Notes under the pieces: generated by a model
Seen by the model: only the letters and a program-made list of their open reading frames with translations
Database searches by the model: none
What the model was told of the DNA's origin: nothing
Assembly: GCA_022843385.1 (NCBI GenBank)
Contig: JALHNT010000017.1
Location: forward strand, 81,148 to 145,147
Length of the DNA stretch: 64,000 nt
Direction: 5' to 3'
Origin: Anaerolineae bacterium
GTDB taxonomy: Bacteria; Chloroflexota; Anaerolineae; Aggregatilineales; Phototrophicaceae
Program-made: the position numbers and the translations under genes
Shown here: piece after piece, positions 44,940-52,019 of the stretch
How the letters are laid out: each line of letters starts with the position of its first letter
How positions within the stretch are numbered: the first letter of the stretch is position 1

Positions 44940-45806
44940 ATGTACGGAAAAGGCATTGCCAAAGGCCTTTGGGTAACGTTCAAACATTTTTTCGCCACCT
45001 ACGCTGACGATCTGCGCTATGCCGGTCGCAAGTATATCGGTCAGGAGAACTTTGAAGTGCGCCAGGGTTTGAAGACTGAAGGCGCGTTCACGGTTCAGTA
45101 CCCCGACGAAAAACTGGCTGTCCCGGAACGCTTTCGTTTTGTGCCGTTTCTGGTGACGGAAGATCAGGATGTTAACCGGATGGGCGAGGACTGGTGCACC
45201 AGTTGTGGCATCTGCGCCAAAGTCTGCCCGCCGCAGTGTATCTGGATTGTGCGCGGCAGTGACCCTAACACCGGGCGTCCGGTGCCACAACCAGAAGCCT
45301 TCTTCATCGACATCGACATCTGCATGAATTGTGGCTTCTGCGCCGAGTTCTGCCCGTTCGACGCCATCAAGATGGATCACGACTACGAATTGGCGAGCTA
45401 CGACCGCACCAATCAACACATTCATGACAAGAAACGTCTGTCCAAGCCATTGAGCTATTGGAAGACCATCGCCCCCACCACCGCGCTGGAAGAAGCCGAA
45501 GCACGGGGTGGCTGGGAACACCCGGATGTGCTGAAGGCCAACAAGAAAGCGGGCAAAGCCGCGACAGCACCTACCCAGGACAATATGTTCCCGGATTACG
45601 CCGCGCTGGCACCCAAAGTGGTCGTCCAGGAAACCGTGGCGACACCGGCTACCGAAGCGGCCGCCCCTGCTGCCCCGACAGCGGCAGCGCCAGCAGCCCC
45701 AGCGCCCAAGGCTGCAACGCCAACAGCGAGTGGCGACCAGAAGCCCAAGTTCGACAAGCAGGCGATGCTGGCGAAGATTCGTGAGAAGAAGGCCAGCAAA
45801 GGCTAG
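44940..45806 (+). CDS. nuoI: NADH-quinone oxidoreductase subunit I with C-terminal extension
   Basis: A 288-residue NuoI carrying two 4Fe-4S sites, CTSCGICAKVCPPQC and CMNCGFCAEFCPFDA, that relay electrons to cluster N2. Normal NuoI is about 160-180 residues; here an Ala/Pro-rich linker follows from about residue 200, ending in [19 protein letters not shown], almost identical to the end of NuoB. Both N- and C-terminal parts are in one open frame. An intrinsic terminator follows at 45821. Confidence 0.96.
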   Translation: MYGKGIAKGLWVTFKHFFATYADDLRYAGRKYIGQENFEVRQGLKTEGAFTVQYPDEKLAVPERFRFVPFLVTEDQDVNRMGEDWCTSCGICAKVCPPQCIWIVRGSDPNTGRPVPQPEAFFIDIDICMNCGFCAEFCPFDAIKMDHDYELASYDRTNQHIHDKKRLSKPLSYWKTIAPTTALEEAEARGGWEHPDVLKANKKAGKAATAPTQDNMFPDYAALAPKVVVQETVATPATEAAAPAAPTAAAPAAPAPKAATPTASGDQKPKFDKQAMLAKIREKKASKG

Positions 45807-45820
45807 GTCAACGATTGCAG

Positions 45821-45848
45821 AGGACGGCGCGGCAACGCCGTCCTTTTA
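45821..45848 (+). terminator. Intrinsic terminator of the iscX-nuoB-nuoCD-nuoI operon
   Basis: A perfect 9-bp stem (AGGACGGCG / CGCCGTCCT), 6-base loop and TTTTAAT tail, 15 bases after nuoI. The 45849-45977 stretch after it holds no gene. Confidence 0.9.
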
Positions 45849-45977
45849 ATTACGGCGAGATGTATTTGGGCTCTGGTCGGAGAATTCTTACCCTTTCTCA
45901 GGCTCATCCTTCAGGCGAATCTCATGTCTGTCCCGTAAGCTCCTCAGATACAATTGACAAGACACAGGCCAGACAAG

Positions 45978-46133
45978 ATGCGCGGCGTTAAAAAACAAGA
46001 CCTTCCAACAAAAGTCTGTACCGTCTGTCAGCGACCTTTCACGTGGCGAAAGAAATGGTCACGAGACTGGGAACACGTGAAATATTGTAGTGAGGCCTGT
46101 CGTAAACAAGCCAAATCAATGGCAAAGACCTGA
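45978..46133 (+). CDS. DUF2256 zinc-ribbon microprotein
   Basis: A 51-residue protein beginning [20 protein letters not shown] and continuing [20 protein letters not shown]. It has two cysteine pairs (CTVC ... CSEAC) for one zinc ion, between basic and aromatic residues. DUF2256 proteins are typically encoded beside cryptochrome/photolyase-type genes, and here the stop codon runs into the ribosome site of such a gene ten bases downstream. The short length and lack of other features hide it easily; role unknown. Confidence 0.9.
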   Translation: MRGVKKQDLPTKVCTVCQRPFTWRKKWSRDWEHVKYCSEACRKQAKSMAKT

Positions 46134-46143
46134 GGTCTCGCTG

Positions 46144-47415
46144 ATGAATCCTAACATGATCCAGACTTTCGATAGCCGAAAGGATCTGATCGAATATCTG
46201 GCGGGTGAATTCCCTCTCGCATTTCAGCGCAATCCATCCGTATCGACTATCGTAGGCGGACGACGCGCCGCTGAACAGCAACTTGAAAGAATTAGCCCCC
46301 GTCAATATGGCTTAGATCGCAATTATCTTGATGGGGCCGTAACCCGGTTGTCACCTTACATCCGACACGGGATCGTCAGTTTGGCCGAAGTGAGGGATGC
46401 CGCTCTAAGACTGGCATCACCATCTGATGCAGAGAAATTTATCACTGAGCTGGGTTACCGCGATTACTTCCAACGCGTGTATCGAGATATTGGCGACGGC
46501 ATCTGGCAGGATCGCGAACCCATCAAGAGTGGATTACACGCCCACCACTACACAGCGGACATGCCTGCCGATGTCCTGAACAGCAAAACCGGCCTCAAAT
46601 GCATTGATGAATTCAGCCAGGAAATTCAACAAACGGGTTATCTGCATAATCATGTTCGAATGTGGTTATCCGCCTACATCATTCATTGGCGTAGAATTCG
46701 CTGGCAAACCGGCGCAGCCTGGTTTCTTGAGCATCTTCTGGATGGCGACCCGGCCAGCAACAATCTCTCATGGCAATGGATTGCCAGCACATTCAGCCAG
46801 AAGCCTTATATCTTTAATCGTGAAAATCTGGAAAAATACACTCAGGGTCGTTACTGCCGCTCTTGTGAGCGTTATGGAAACTGCGATTTTGAGGGAGCCT
46901 ATTCGGAGTTGGAAGCTCGGCTCTTTGAACCGCATGGCACCCCTGACAATCATCAGCACCTGTCAGCCAGCCCAGCTAAATCATCAGGCAAAGATTTCCC
47001 AAAGCATCCAATCGCCTGGATACACGGTGATAACCTGAATCCCAACAGTCAGGCGCTGAACCATAACTCCACATCACCAGCGATTTGGGTCTGGGATGAT
47101 GAACTATTGGAAAAATGGCGCATTAGTTTCAAACGAATTGTATTCATCTATGAGTCATTGCTGGAGTTGCCAGTCATCATTCGGCGAGGTCAGGTGGCAG
47201 AACAGGTCATCGCATTCGCAGCCAAACATCACGCAGACGGGGTCATCACCAACGAGAGTCCCAGTCCGCGTTTCCAACATATTTGCGAGGCACTCGAACA
47301 AAACACAGCAGTCAGTATTGTTTCAGAGAGACCCTTTCTGAAGCAGGAGATGGAGTTTGATCTCAAACGTTTCTCCCGCTACTGGCGCAATGCCAAGCCA
47401 CTGGCTTTTGATTGA
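46144..47415 (+). CDS. Photolyase/cryptochrome-like FAD protein with permuted domains
   Basis: A 423-residue protein starting at ATG 46144, with GAGG eight bases upstream. The FAD-binding helical domain comes first: RNYLDGAVTRLSPYIRHGIV, ELGYRDYFQRVYRDIGDGIW, TGYLHNHVRMWLSAYIIHWR and HLLDGDPASNNLSWQWIAST. A short Cys motif follows (GRYCRSCERYGNCDF). Then the alpha/beta domain that is N-terminal in ordinary photolyases appears C-terminally (HPIAWIHGDNLNPNSQALN, KRIVFIYESLLELPVIIRRG, ADGVITNESPSPRF). So the domain order is reversed. It may be a photolyase or a light receptor; catalytic state cannot be decided. It follows the DUF2256 gene. Confidence 0.85.
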   Translation: MNPNMIQTFDSRKDLIEYLAGEFPLAFQRNPSVSTIVGGRRAAEQQLERISPRQYGLDRNYLDGAVTRLSPYIRHGIVSLAEVRDAALRLASPSDAEKFITELGYRDYFQRVYRDIGDGIWQDREPIKSGLHAHHYTADMPADVLNSKTGLKCIDEFSQEIQQTGYLHNHVRMWLSAYIIHWRRIRWQTGAAWFLEHLLDGDPASNNLSWQWIASTFSQKPYIFNRENLEKYTQGRYCRSCERYGNCDFEGAYSELEARLFEPHGTPDNHQHLSASPAKSSGKDFPKHPIAWIHGDNLNPNSQALNHNSTSPAIWVWDDELLEKWRISFKRIVFIYESLLELPVIIRRGQVAEQVIAFAAKHHADGVITNESPSPRFQHICEALEQNTAVSIVSERPFLKQEMEFDLKRFSRYWRNAKPLAFD

Positions 47416-47430
47416 TTCGAGCAAGAAGCA

Positions 47431-47460
47431 CTGACGAATATTTATCATCGCAGTTATACT
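47431..47460 (+). promoter_or_regulatory. Promoter of the Mrp/ApbC ATPase
   Basis: CTGACG (47431-47436), an 18-bp spacer and TATACT (47455-47460), 36 bases before the start at 47496. Confidence 0.55.
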
Positions 47461-47495
47461 TATTCCATGATCGTCTAACAATTACAGGAGCTAAG

Positions 47496-48548
47496 ATGAG
47501 CAACATCAGCGACCAGGTTATGGCCGCCCTCAGCACCGTCATCGAACCCGAATTGCACCGGGATATCGTCAGTCTGAATATGGTTCGCGACCTGACGATT
47601 GATGGCGGAACTGCCAAATTCACTATCGTCCTCACCACACCCGCGTGTCCACTCAAAAATGTTTTCCTCGAACGCTGTAACGCCGCTGTGATTGGGCGCG
47701 TTCCAGGCATTCAGCAGTTGAACATCAATTGGGATGCGCAGGTTCCGACCGATCGTAAGATTCATGGACGTCTCGACGTGCCGATGCGCTGCCTGCTGGC
47801 GGTATCTAGCGGTAAAGGCGGCGTTGGAAAAAGCACAGTCTCAACCAATGTCGCGGCTGCGCTGGCCGAAGCCGGGGCGCGCGTCGGACTCATTGACGGT
47901 GACATTCTGAACCCGAACATCCCACAGATGACCGGCCTCGGTCACGGTCGGCCCAAAGTGGTGGATGGCAAGATGCTGCCGATGGAAGCCTATGGCGTCA
48001 AGGTCATGAGCACCGGTTTCCTCTCTAGCCCGGACAAACCAATGATCCTACGTGGCCCAATGCTCCATAGCGCTATCCGTCAGTTGTTCATGGATGTCAA
48101 CTGGGGGCAGCTCGATTACATGATCGTCGATTTACCGCCCGGCACTGGCGATGCCCCGCTGTCGCTGGCTCAGTCCTTCCCCCTCACTGGCGCGATTATC
48201 GTCACACAACCGCAGGAAGTTGCGGTTGCAGACGCCCTGCGCAGCATCGCCATGTTTGAAACGCTGAATGTACCTATCGTCGGCGTGGTCGAGAATATGG
48301 CGGGAGATTTCTTCGGCACAGGCGGTGGTGAACGATTGGCACAGGATCGAGGTGTCCCGTTCCTGGGGCGTGTGCCTCTGGAAGCTGAAGTCCGCAAAGG
48401 TGGCGATTATGGCCGGCCGGTGGTCATCACCCAGCCCGAGTCTGAAGCAGGGCGCGCCTTCTTTTCCCTGGCACAGACGGTGGCCGCCCGTGCCAGCATG
48501 TTGATGCTCCAAAGCGCCGATGTCATCCCGCTGAATGTCATCGGCTAA
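47496..48548 (+). CDS. apbC: Mrp/ApbC family P-loop ATPase
   Basis: A 350-residue protein; the ATG at 47496 has AGGAG six bases upstream. The N-terminal 95 residues are a MIP18/DUF59 domain (VIEPELHRDIVSLNMVRDLT, TPACPLKNVF). Then comes the deviant Walker A SGKGGVGKSTVSTNVA, and the family segments GLIDGDILNPNIPQM and LDYMIVDLPPGTGDAPLSLA. Mrp/ApbC proteins bind and pass on 4Fe-4S clusters. The CxxC that normally follows VENM is absent: the sequence runs VVENMAGDFFGTGGGERLA. Cluster binding may therefore differ. Confidence 0.93.
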   Translation: MSNISDQVMAALSTVIEPELHRDIVSLNMVRDLTIDGGTAKFTIVLTTPACPLKNVFLERCNAAVIGRVPGIQQLNINWDAQVPTDRKIHGRLDVPMRCLLAVSSGKGGVGKSTVSTNVAAALAEAGARVGLIDGDILNPNIPQMTGLGHGRPKVVDGKMLPMEAYGVKVMSTGFLSSPDKPMILRGPMLHSAIRQLFMDVNWGQLDYMIVDLPPGTGDAPLSLAQSFPLTGAIIVTQPQEVAVADALRSIAMFETLNVPIVGVVENMAGDFFGTGGGERLAQDRGVPFLGRVPLEAEVRKGGDYGRPVVITQPESEAGRAFFSLAQTVAARASMLMLQSADVIPLNVIG

Positions 48549-48554
48549 CCCTCA

Positions 48555-48588
48555 GGGCTGGCGGATCGCGCTATAGATGCGCCAGCCC
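48555..48588. terminator. Hairpin between converging apbC and small membrane gene
   Basis: A perfect 9-bp inverted repeat (GGGCTGGCG / CGCCAGCCC) with a 16-base loop, six bases after the apbC stop and abutting the stop of the converging gene. No T-run. Confidence 0.6.
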
Positions 48589-48867
48589 CTAATCATCCAT
48601 GCCCAGCACGCGGATGTTGTCGCTGCTGCCTACCGGATTGTAGCGCCCGACAAATAACCAGAAGAGAAAACTGGCGACCAGAGCCAGAACGAACGCCAGT
48701 ACAAGTTCGCTCCAGGCCGTCCGCAAACTTACATAGTACAGAATGCCCAGACTGACCAGAACCATCACGACCATCACACCACGCCGCTTTTTGGTCTCCG
48801 TACGTTGAATCAAGAGCAGCATGATGACCAGCACCACCCACAAACCGAACAGTATTCCACCATCCAC
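48589..48867 (-). CDS. Small membrane protein, function unknown
   Basis: A 92-residue protein with three membrane helices (ILFGLWVVLVIMLLLIQ, GVMVVMVLVSLGILYYVSL, LVLAFVLALVASFLFWLFV) separated by the basic loop RTETKKRRG, and a short acidic tail. No family recognised. Confidence 0.7.
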   Translation of the reverse strand: MDGGILFGLWVVLVIMLLLIQRTETKKRRGVMVVMVLVSLGILYYVSLRTAWSELVLAFVLALVASFLFWLFVGRYNPVGSSDNIRVLGMDD

Positions 48868-48919
48868 AGGCTAACACCTCACGCAGAAAATCATCACCTG
48901 CATTATAGGCGGGTTTGTA

Positions 48920-48949
48920 TTGAGTAGGAATGCGTTTTTAGAGTATACT
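48920..48949 (+). promoter_or_regulatory. Promoter of the STAS/anti-sigma-kinase pair
   Basis: TTGAGT (48920-48925), an 18-bp spacer and TATACT (48944-48949), about 32 bases before the start. Confidence 0.6.
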
Positions 48950-48980
48950 CATCGTTCATGGCATTCAAACTATTGAAGGA

Positions 48981-49319
48981 ATGGAGTGGATGGATATTCA
49001 GATATCGCTACAGACGAATGTCAGCCTGATTGAGGTCAGCGGACGCATTGACAGCATGAATGCCAACCAACTCGGCGATGCACTGGCAAAAGAGATTAGC
49101 CAGGGTCATCTGCAAATGGTATTGGATTTAGGGCGAGTGGATTATATGAGCAGCGCCGGTCTTCGTGAACTAGTCTCTGCTTTGAAAAAAGTACGCGGAA
49201 AAGGCGACTTGAGACTGGCTCAACCATCCGATCGAGTACTTGAAATCCTGGAAATGGCCGGTCTGGACAGTATCTTTCAGATTTACCCGACCCCAGTGGA
49301 CGCGATCAGCAGCTACTAA
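48981..49319 (+). CDS. STAS-domain anti-anti-sigma factor
   Basis: A 112-residue SpoIIAA/RsbV-type STAS protein. The phosphorylatable serine region is VDYMSSAGLRELVSALKKV, and ISLQTNVSLIEVSGRIDSMN is the typical first strand pair. Such proteins switch between a phosphorylated inactive and dephosphorylated active state to free a sigma factor. ATG 48981 or ATG 48990 may be used. The next gene encodes its likely kinase; no sigma factor or phosphatase gene is near. Confidence 0.9.
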   Translation: MEWMDIQISLQTNVSLIEVSGRIDSMNANQLGDALAKEISQGHLQMVLDLGRVDYMSSAGLRELVSALKKVRGKGDLRLAQPSDRVLEILEMAGLDSIFQIYPTPVDAISSY

Positions 49320-49342
49320 CCCCCACCCAAAAGGTGCAGGCT

Positions 49343-49765
49343 ATGAATGAAAGCCGTTTGGTCATCGCCGGAGTCCTGGATGAAATCCCGCGCGCCCGCC
49401 AGTTTGTGGCTGAAACTGCCCGAAGCATGGGGATGGATGATCGCGGCATCCATCAATGCGAGCTTGCTATTGATGAAGCCTGTACCAACATCATTGAGCA
49501 TGGCTATCAGGCCAACGGTTTCAACCAGACCATCACCATTACGCTCCGCCTGCAGATGCCTAATTTCATCATCATGATTGCCGATTTTGGTCCGCCCTAC
49601 AACCCGCTCAACCACCCCGACCCGGACCCGGGGGCACCACTTGATGAGCGCAGGGCCGGCGGTTGGGGGATCTACTTCATCAAAAAGATCATGTCGGAAG
49701 TATCGTACTTCTACGAACACAATCAAAATCATCTGGTCATCGTCAAGCGCCTGAGCGATGACTAA
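49343..49765 (+). CDS. RsbW-type serine kinase/anti-sigma factor
   Basis: A 140-residue GHKL ATPase; the ATG at 49343 is preceded by AAGGTG. The N box is IDEACTNIIEHGYQ, G1 DFGPPYNPL and G2 RRAGGWGIYFIKKIMSEVS. It probably phosphorylates the upstream STAS protein and may bind a sigma factor encoded elsewhere. It overlaps the end of the converging serine hydrolase gene by four bases. Confidence 0.9.
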   Translation: MNESRLVIAGVLDEIPRARQFVAETARSMGMDDRGIHQCELAIDEACTNIIEHGYQANGFNQTITITLRLQMPNFIIMIADFGPPYNPLNHPDPDPGAPLDERRAGGWGIYFIKKIMSEVSYFYEHNQNHLVIVKRLSDD

Positions 49766-51411
49766 GGCGATCCCTGTCGCCAGCCATTAATGTTGTTCAG
49801 GTCAACGGCGTCAGGACCAGGTGGCAGAAAGTTGCCGACACATTCCTGCGCGGTCGCTGGCAGGTCCGTGCGAGCGGAGACCAGCGGCGTATCAGGATTG
49901 AAGTAATTCCAGGCTGCGCGTGAAATACCTTCGATGATCGGCCAGAGGCGCTCATAATTCTGAAACTCAGCCTGTTCCCAGATAAAGACCGCGATCACAT
50001 AATCCCGTCCACTGGGCGGAAAGACGATACCGGCATCCGCCGACATATCGCTGACCCAGCCATTCTTGTGCGAAATACGAACACCGGATGGAATGCCGCC
50101 CTGTAACAGCCGTTGTAGATCATTGGCACTCATCAGTTCAAGCATCTGCTGGCATTCCGTCTGGGTGTACTCGCCTTCAGGGTAGGCTGCGATCAGTCCT
50201 GACCCATGATTGGCGCAGTCGTAGATGAGGCTGAACAACGCCCCTATGTCCTCAGCCGTGATCTGATTGAATGGGTCAGGGTTGGTGTTGAAGTTTGGAT
50301 TCGGCGTTGTTGCAGGTGGTGGAATTGAACCCAACTGCTGTCCCTGCACGCCCAGGAACAACGGGGCCGTGATGAAGGTGTTACGCGCACCAAGATATTG
50401 CGTATTTTCGGTCACGTCACGAATGCCCCCGAAGAGATCATCAGCCTGTCCAGTCACGCGAGTCCCCGTGATCTGCATCAGGAGATTCGAGGACGAATTG
50501 TTGCTACAGAGCAGCGAATTCGCCATCAGCCAGGCTTCATCCTGACTTGGTGCAACCCAGAGGCGTCTGAAGTAATCCAGCAGAATGGGAACCTTGATCG
50601 TACTGGCGGCTGAAAACGCCACATCGCCATTGATGTTGACCTCATCGCCAGTGGTCAGGTCTTGAATGTAGATCGAAGCCACTGTCGTCTGCCCGTCATA
50701 GATGAAGCCCTCCGCGTTCAGATAATCCACAATCATCTGACGCAGGGTGTCAATATCGGTGCTGGCAGCCGAGGCTTCAACGACGGGCAAATTCACCACC
50801 CTCTCGGTAGGGCTGCGAAGAGCCGCGTCAACCAGGGGCAGCGCAGCCTCAACATCCAGTTGGCTGCCCGATAAACCAGAGCGTACCGTCAACGTATCGA
50901 GGTTGTAATTCACATCGCTGACTGTCTGATCATAGCTGGCACTGATCTGGCCCAAAAATGCTTCCAGTCGGTTCTGTTCGTAAGTGACCATCACCGGTAC
51001 GTCAACGGACTGGTTGGCTTCCTGACCAATCAGATAATTGGCGAAACGCGCCCAGAAACTTCCCTGAATATCGCCGGATGAGGTCGCCGCAGCCAGCATC
51101 GAGTCGCCATTGAGGCGGAATTCCAGTTGAGCCGGGTCAAGCGCGATGATGTTCGTCCCATAATAGAGGACAACCGGTTGCCGATACACCGTCTCCAGTT
51201 GAGTCAAGGCCTCCCGTGATGACAACCCACCCAAAGGAAGTCCGGCGATGGACACATCACCTGGGAGCCGATCCTGCTGTTGACTGAACAAGACCAGATA
51301 GAACAAGAATAAACCGAGTGAAGCGAAAATCATGACCAACGACAACATCTGGAGTATGGGCAAACCACGACGCCGGCGTCGACGGGAAGGGATTAAGGTA
51401 CTACTGCTCAT
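49762..51411 (-). CDS. Membrane-anchored class A beta-lactamase-like serine hydrolase
   Basis: A 549-residue protein. A basic N-terminus and one membrane helix (residues 20-43) precede about 200 residues with a peptidoglycan-binding-like, YkuD/VanW-associated fold (DVSIAGLPLGGLSSREALTQ). The catalytic domain follows: SxxK is Ser270-Thr-Ile-Lys273 (AASTIKVPILL), the SxN element appears as SNNSSSN, and HKNGWVSDMSADAG takes the place of KTG. This resembles class A beta-lactamases or penicillin-recognising hydrolases that act outside the cell. A Nudix gene overlaps its start by four bases. Whether it confers resistance cannot be told. Confidence 0.86.
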   Translation of the reverse strand: MSSSTLIPSRRRRRRGLPILQMLSLVMIFASLGLFLFYLVLFSQQQDRLPGDVSIAGLPLGGLSSREALTQLETVYRQPVVLYYGTNIIALDPAQLEFRLNGDSMLAAATSSGDIQGSFWARFANYLIGQEANQSVDVPVMVTYEQNRLEAFLGQISASYDQTVSDVNYNLDTLTVRSGLSGSQLDVEAALPLVDAALRSPTERVVNLPVVEASAASTDIDTLRQMIVDYLNAEGFIYDGQTTVASIYIQDLTTGDEVNINGDVAFSAASTIKVPILLDYFRRLWVAPSQDEAWLMANSLLCSNNSSSNLLMQITGTRVTGQADDLFGGIRDVTENTQYLGARNTFITAPLFLGVQGQQLGSIPPPATTPNPNFNTNPDPFNQITAEDIGALFSLIYDCANHGSGLIAAYPEGEYTQTECQQMLELMSANDLQRLLQGGIPSGVRISHKNGWVSDMSADAGIVFPPSGRDYVIAVFIWEQAEFQNYERLWPIIEGISRAAWNYFNPDTPLVSARTDLPATAQECVGNFLPPGPDAVDLNNINGWRQGSP

Positions 51412-51881
51412 GTAATCTCACGAGGAACTTGCTTCAGATGGATAGCGGACTGAATGGCTTCGTAGTGAAAACGTTGCAGACGGGGCAATTCATCGAGGCT
51501 GACCCACGCATAATCCAATAGCTCACCACTGAGCTGACCGACATTGCCTTCAGCACGACACAGGTACGCCAGATCAAGATGATTGTTATAGGCCAGATCG
51601 ACATGCAGGATTTGTTCGGCCTGAATGGTGAGCATCAGTTCTTCACGGAATTCCCGCACAACTGCTTCAGCCGGGCTTTCGCCTCGATCAATCCAGCCCC
51701 CGGGCAATCCCCAGGGTGCATAGGGGTGAAATACATGCTCGACCAGCAGGACGCGACGCTCATCATCAATGACCACGCCGACCACACCTGCCGAGAATTT
51801 CGCCTGTCCGAATCGCCAGATGATCCGCGCGAAGGCAATGATCCAGGGAGCTTTCTGAAAGAATGTTGCTAGACGGCGCAC
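51408..51881 (-). CDS. Nudix hydrolase
   Basis: A 157-residue protein with a complete Nudix box GGWIDRGESPAEAVVREFRE followed by ELML, and preceding PWGLP. The N-terminal RLATFFQKAPWIIAFARIIW is amphipathic. It probably hydrolyses a nucleotide derivative; the target is unknown. It is the first gene of a leftward pair with the serine hydrolase (ATGA overlap) and diverges from the large sensor gene. Confidence 0.9.
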   Translation of the reverse strand: MRRLATFFQKAPWIIAFARIIWRFGQAKFSAGVVGVVIDDERRVLLVEHVFHPYAPWGLPGGWIDRGESPAEAVVREFREELMLTIQAEQILHVDLAYNNHLDLAYLCRAEGNVGQLSGELLDYAWVSLDELPRLQRFHYEAIQSAIHLKQVPREIT

Positions 51882-51968
51882 TCACTACGACCTGTTACTT
51901 TTGTCCAGAAAACGAGTGTAATGGACGATAGAGTTCACGTCAACCGCTTCAGTGCGACAGCGCGAATA

Positions 51969-51977
51969 TGCTATACT
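51969..51977 (+). promoter_or_regulatory. Extended -10 promoter of the large sensor-like gene
   Basis: TGCTATACT, with the hexamer at 51972-51977. It lies 43 bases upstream of the chosen TTG start and within any longer frame, supporting the shorter start. Confidence 0.55.
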
Positions 51978-52019
51978 ACAAACAGGCAAGCCATTTCAAT
52001 CCCACATAGGGTTAGCAAA

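Noticed and set aside
51921..52019. Longer start for the giant sensor-like protein
   Set aside because: The TGCTATACT promoter lies inside this stretch, and the extra residues are not hydrophobic or conserved-looking; TTG 52020 has AGGG at correct distance.
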